The position numbers were made by a program, and so were the translations under genes. The notes under the pieces were generated by a model. It worked only from the letters and a program-made list of their open reading frames with translations. It was not told the origin of the DNA and did no database searches. DNA of 64,000 bases from Chamaecrista fasciculata (lineage: Eukaryota > Streptophyta > Magnoliopsida > Fabales > Fabaceae): positions 62,001 through 126,000 of the forward strand of contig QANZ01034347.1 of NCBI GenBank assembly GCA_003254925.1, written 5' to 3'. This document shows, in pieces, positions 59,392 to 64,000 of this stretch. Within the stretch, counting starts at the first letter, position 1; the number at the start of each line of letters is the position of its first letter.

Positions 59392-61991
59392 TCAGCCAGC
59401 AAATCTCTTGAGTTGCTTTTGAATCTTCATTTTGCACATATGCAAATCCTTGAGCTGTGACTTCACCTTTTCAACGTCTTTCATCATGATTTGTATCTCT
59501 TGGGCATTCATTCGTCCTTTCTCTGGATCTTTGCTTACTCTGATGATGGCCTGAGTATTTGTTCTGCGGTAATTGGATCCATTACTTGTCATTGACCTTG
59601 TCATGCTCACTTGTTCCAGAAGAACAAATTTGGTTGTCAATTTTAAGGGAAGCCTCTCATTCTTCATCACATGCTGTCGTCCTTCTTGTGATAATCTATG
59701 GTATTCCAGCTCTCTACACACACTTGTTCGTTCTTCCTCTGTCAAATTTGGATGTGCCTGCATATTTTTGTCAACTCTCCATCAGTTTACAAATATCCAC
59801 ATAAATTGATCATGAGCCGTCAAAACGAGTTAAACCCAGTGGGTTGGCTCGTTTAGCTCGCCAATTTGGCGAGCTGGATTGGGAAATTTTGCCTCACCAA
59901 AAATTATAATTCGAGTGGGTTGGCTCACTTAACTCGCGGCTTGTGGTAGGCTGGCTCGAGTGAGTTGGTGAGTTGGTGAGCCAACCCACCTTATTTAAAA
60001 AAGGAAAAAAAATATAAAAAATTTAAAATTTGATATCCAAAAACTAAAATATCCAAGTCACAAAATGCAATTTATTGTTGAATTTAAGTTTCTTATGTAT
60101 GAAAAATATTTTTAATTTAAAAAAAATAAGAAAAAAAATGGAAAAAAAAATCTGGTTGGTGGGTTAAGTAAGCCAACCCGGCTCACCAAGTTGGTGAGCT
60201 GGGTTGGCAAAACCTGACTCGCTTGGAATTTCTGGCTCGCATGAGTTGTGGCTCGTGGCGAGCCAGCTCGAGTGAGCCAGGTTGGCTCACTTTGACACCT
60301 CTAACCATGAGCCTGTAAAATGAAAATTTAGCGAGTGTTAATTTATACCTTAAGGAACATGTCAATGGCTCTATAGAGGTTGTCATCACAGTATCGAGCA
60401 TTTTGAGGCAAGGCTTCAACAAGCAACCGAAAGTTTTCTACTGTGAGATTCTCATCCCTTGCAATTTGTGTGAGATAGCCATCTACCAGCCTCCCAACAG
60501 CATGGATTTTTGCTGCAGGATTAGTTAACATGGAAGAAACATAAAATTGTAATACCTTAAGTACAACAGTTACATCATAAATTGAATCATTGTCTCCTTG
60601 ATTCTTAACCAAGAGATCTTGAACACGACATTGCTCCAACATGAAAGCTATTCTTCGTTCCAATACAGACAATAACTCTGGGTTTATTTTCAACATCACC
60701 CCTGCCTTAAGTAGGTGAAGCAAAAAATTGCAAGGGACTGAGTTTTCTTCTGTAGGAAGTATTCTAATCAAGCATTCAGTTGTAACTCTATGCAACTGGT
60801 GAGTTATGAGTTTGGGAGTGACCTTGTCTAATCCCAAAGAGACTTGGGAAAACCATTTTGTGGTCCAATTTGCTATGCATGATCCTACCAAATCCGATTT
60901 CATTCCCCTTCTTTTAAGAGATTGAATCACCTCAATAAAGTGATCTATTCGAAGTAGTGATACATCTTCAAACCACCAAGTGTCAACTCTGTTTTCGTTT
61001 TGTGAGTTATTTGCTGCATATTCATCATCAAAACTGAATGCTTTTGGGTTTGTGCAGGCTTTCCAAGCTATTGCTTCTGAGCAACGCTTCACAAGCTGCA
61101 AGTCTTTGGCCCAAGAGGAAATGGGTTCACTGCATTTAAGAATACGAAAAGTGTCTTTCCATGAAGATAACATCAGAAAGCTCAGAAAAGATTCTGTCTT
61201 GGAAATGAGATTTCCTTGTTCAAGGTCATCACTCATTTCCAAGAAGTGTGCAGCACAATAGAGTGGAGCCACGTTGGTTGCTGTTATTTCGATTTTCCAT
61301 CCATAGCAGAATTTCACTACTAAATCAAAAGTGTTTGTACCACCTGGAAGATTTTCTATTTCGATACTGAGGATCTCATCGGCAGTGGCACTCCCTCTTT
61401 TGCTTCTCTTCTCAAAGACAAGCCTATTCAAATATTCACTTCTCGAGACCATAGGCAGCTGGAAATCAACAAAACAATATGCAGTTAAATTAAGACCAAA
61501 CAATTTATCTACTTGTGATGTTGACAGATCCAAGGAGTTGATTCAAGTCATTTTTCACAGGATCAAACCGAAATATAACTTTGGATCTGTTAATTAAATG
61601 AAGGATGCTATAATTTTCTTGAGAAATCACCTTGTGCAAGTGAAAGCTGGAATCTCCTACTTGAATGATCAAATCACTAGGTGAATTCGCCCGAGCGATC
61701 CTGCATCAAGTAATCGAGACACTCAGAAATGTAATCTAGAATCCTTATAGGCTATATGCATGAGAAGAAAAAAGGGCAATAAAAGTTTAAAGTTTGGTGG
61801 GAATTAAGTGATTACCAGTTCTGGTTTCTTCGTTCAAAGGAATCAGCAACCATAGGAACATTAGCTGGTAAAATCACACATTGGTTGCGTTTCCCACCAG
61901 ATACTATCCCACCTGTGTGATTTTCTCTGTCAAAACTTCTTCTTCCCATGGTGACCTTATCTTGCACTGAAACCTGAAATCTTTGCTTCAT
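59392..61991 (-). CDS. BTB/POZ-NPH3 domain protein (NRL family)
   Basis: Member of the NPH3/RPT2-like family, which act as adaptors in phototropin signalling, auxin transport or CUL3 ubiquitin ligases. Four coding exons (minus): 61991-61816, 61700-61631, 61458-60349, 59757-59392; 573 residues. A 60-residue N-terminal extension leads to a BTB domain ([20 protein letters not shown] ... FCYGWKIEI ... [18 protein letters not shown]). The NPH3 domain starts at [16 protein letters not shown] and ends with [39 protein letters not shown] and LLEQV. The tail is a Lys-rich coiled coil ([20 protein letters not shown]). The BTB region is compact, as in several NRL clades. Which Arabidopsis gene is the orthologue is uncertain. 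Intron 3 contains a hAT-like element. Confidence 0.93.
59819..60305. mobile_element. hAT-like element in intron 3 of the NPH3 gene
   Basis: A 487-bp element bounded by an exact 8-bp repeat CATGAGCC at 59811-59818 and 60306-60313. Ends are rich in GGCTCG/CGAGCC words in opposite sense. The right end in complement reads GTTAGAGGTGTCAAAGTGAG, typical of plant hAT ends. The middle is AT-rich with no ORF. An inverted relative lies at 63101-63566. Confidence 0.75.
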
Positions 61992-63100
61992 CTTAGGCAG
62001 AAGAGCAAGAGCTTCCGTGTATATTTTGTATTTGTAGAAGCACAGATAAGAATGTAAATGTTCAAGGTGGTATACTTGATATAATATACTCATTCTCTGG
62101 GCTGATCTGATTGTGTTGTAGTTTTATGCCTATTAATGAGGTTTGTTACCTTTTGCTGTCTCATGTCGCTATAACTAATAGATAGATAGGAAGCAGGAGT
62201 ATATATCATATATGATGGTCAACATTCTACATTCTCATCCACTAATTTAAGAAGTACAAATAAACCCATTTTCATCAGTGTCGCCTTCATCAATTATGAT
62301 GGGTGACTCTATGTTGAACCACACAAACTTGTTTGGTCATGCTTGTTTTGGTCAGGAAATCTACGAACTCTTTTCTCGCAATTCATTTGCTACGCCTCTT
62401 TTCCACTTTTAGATTGGTGCATTAGACGAAGTAGTTATTGCATCTTATGGCAGCAAAACGATAGGTCTTGAATTAAAGCCATAACTCGAACTGTCTCCAA
62501 GTTTTGGAGGTGAAGAACACATAATTGATGGGTTTATCCAATTGGGTGCCAACATATTGTGGAATAAGTATTAATTAACAAAGAGAAAATGTAAGAAACG
62601 TCCTAACAAACATCTGTGGCGCTTGATGCAAGATGTTACTACTGCTAAGCTAAATTACAGTTGGACCCAAAAAGATAAGCACAAATAAATATTAACAACA
62701 ATAAGTTATATCAATATTCAATAGGGGTAATGAACTGATAGGAAAAGCCCAATAGGGCAATGCATATTTTTTNATAAGTTATATGGCTTTTTATATGACT
62801 ACCCTATCAATAAAAAAGGAGAGATAAAGAAACAAAATTGGTATTGCCTCAAAAAATATGGCTTTTTATATGACTACCCTATCAATAATTCGATCATATA
62901 ATTTATTTTGTGACCAAAACAAAATTTAGAAAAAAAATTTGATTTGGTCCTTACAATAAAATATTAAAGACTAAAATTTAAAGAGTTACAAAATATAGGG
63001 ATTAATTAAAAAATATAACATCATAAAAAATAAATTGAAATCTTGAACAAATTAGAAGGAACAAATGATTAATTTTCTCAAAATTTATAATTCTTTCTCT
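61992..63100. other. Upstream region of the NPH3 gene
   Basis: Promoter side, AT-rich. It includes an exact 32-bp direct repeat at 62781-62812 and 62856-62887 near a single N at 62773. No gene supported. Confidence 0.4.
62781..62887. repeat. 32-bp exact direct repeat
   Basis: Positions 62781-62812 and 62856-62887 are identical over 32 bases, 43 bases apart, and next to an ambiguous base. Confidence 0.85.
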
Positions 63101-63566
63101 TAAAGATGTCAAAGTGAGCCAACCAGTCTCACTTGAAGTGGCTCGCCACGAGTCACATCTCACACGAGCCAGAAACCTCAAGCGAGCTAGGTTTTTCCAA
63201 TTCGGCTCACCAACTTGGTGAGCTGGGTTGACTCATTTAACCCACCAACTAGATTTTTTCTTTCAATTTTTTTAAATTAAAAATATTTTTCATACATAAG
63301 AAATTTAAATTTAACAATAAATTGCATTTTGTGACTTAATTATTTTAGTTTTTAGATATCAAACTTTAAATTTTTCATATTTTTTTTCTTTTTAAAATAA
63401 GGTGTGTTGGTTCACCAACTCGCCAACTCACTCGAGCTAGTTCACCACGAACTGCGAATTAAGTGAGTCAATCCACTCGAATTATAATATCTCATTCAAA
63501 CTTATCAAATTAACGAGTTAAACAAACCAAACCCGCCAAACCAATGGTTTGGCTCGTTTCGACGGT
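63101..63566. mobile_element. Inverted copy of the hAT-like element
   Basis: Matches 59819-60305 in reverse orientation along its whole length. It shares a GTCAAAGTGAGCCAACC end, GAGC/GCTC-rich shoulders and the AT-rich core with CAATAAATTGCATTTTGTGA. The copies are clearly diverged. Its target duplication is no longer readable. Confidence 0.75.
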
Positions 63567-63801
63567 TATGTCATTTTTCTTTTAGGTAAAATTCCCTTAT
63601 GTGAATGAAATTGAATGTTGAATTTGAACTCATACAAAATATATTTTAGATTTTCAGTATTCAAAAATCTCGCCAAAAAGGCAGTTCAATGTAACGGCCA
63701 CCACTCACGCTCACTGGTCTCACATTTCTTTTGTGGCTTGTGTTGTTGTTGTTGTTCTTCTTCTTCTTCTTCTTGTGTGAGCGAAATTACGACATAGTAG
63801 A

Positions 63802-64000
63802 ATGTCGAATCCCTCTTTCTTGAGAAGCCAATGCCAACTCTTAAACAAACCAATTCTGTCATTCCCAATGACCAAAACGATTTGTTTTCCTCTTCGCAAT
63901 TCTATCACTATCAGGTTATCAAACCCTCCCGGTCTTCTCTCTTCAATCCGGAGACACCAATCAATTACATGCATCAAAAAGAGAAAAATCCAAGGAGGCT
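63802..64000 (+). CDS. Start of an unidentified gene with a plastid/mitochondrial-type presequence (runs off the edge)
   Basis: Open from ATG at 63802 to the window end, 66 residues. It begins MSNPSFLRSQCQLLNKPI and is rich in Ser, Arg, Lys and Asn with no acidic residue. That composition is typical of organelle transit peptides. A pyrimidine-rich leader with GTT and CTT repeats precedes it at 63740-63775. The mature protein lies outside the window, so I cannot name it. It could still be a chance ORF. Confidence 0.45.
   Translation, partial: MSNPSFLRSQCQLLNKPILSFPMTKTICFPLRNSITIRLSNPPGLLSSIRRHQSITCIKKRKIQGG

Overview
The window is nuclear DNA of a flowering plant: a eudicot, most like a rosid. 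The genes are split by many short AT-rich introns with GT..AG ends, the proteins match well-known plant families, and the spaces between them hold plant DNA-transposon fossils. It is a draft assembly, with a 415-base N gap at 56228-56642 and single Ns at 47677 and 62773. I could not identify the species.

Genes from left to right: endo-beta-mannosidase of N-glycan breakdown (minus, 3' end off the left edge); a GUX-type glucuronosyltransferase for xylan (minus, with a 4.8-kb intron full of transposons); a truncated DUF4283 ORF of LINE ORF1 type (plus); the mitochondrial Rho GTPase MIRO (minus, 14 coding exons); the cytosolic Fe-S assembly factor DRE2/anamorsin (minus); a Yip1-family membrane protein (plus); a CLE peptide precursor (plus); cytosolic seryl-tRNA synthetase (minus); a GPI-anchored protein (minus); a chloroplast-type aldehyde reductase of the SDR family (plus); mevalonate kinase (minus); a short B3-like ORF (minus); an NPH3/BTB protein (minus); and the probable start of a gene with a plastid-type presequence at the right edge (plus). 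I rebuilt exon borders by eye from splice sites, reading phase and remembered Arabidopsis homologues. Coding lengths of the complete multi-exon genes all close in frame.

These genes are not an operon or a pathway. Several are neighbours in Arabidopsis as I remember it: MVK, SerRS, Yip1 and MIRO on chromosome 5; EBM with a GUX paralogue, and the GPI protein with the aldehyde reductase, on chromosome 1. The window therefore looks like a conserved ancestral block.

The accessory layer is the most informative part. There are several Mutator-like elements with perfect 9-bp target duplications, one of them a Pack-MULE carrying an ACC-synthase fragment. There are hAT-like elements with 8-bp duplications and Harbinger-like elements with TAA/TTA duplications. 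Three insertions can be checked against an empty site in a nearby duplicated segment. The 5' regions of MIRO and DRE2, including a 5'-UTR exon and its splice donor, are copies of each other. I see no new enzymatic or defence system; the novelty lies in gene-structure and promoter evolution.
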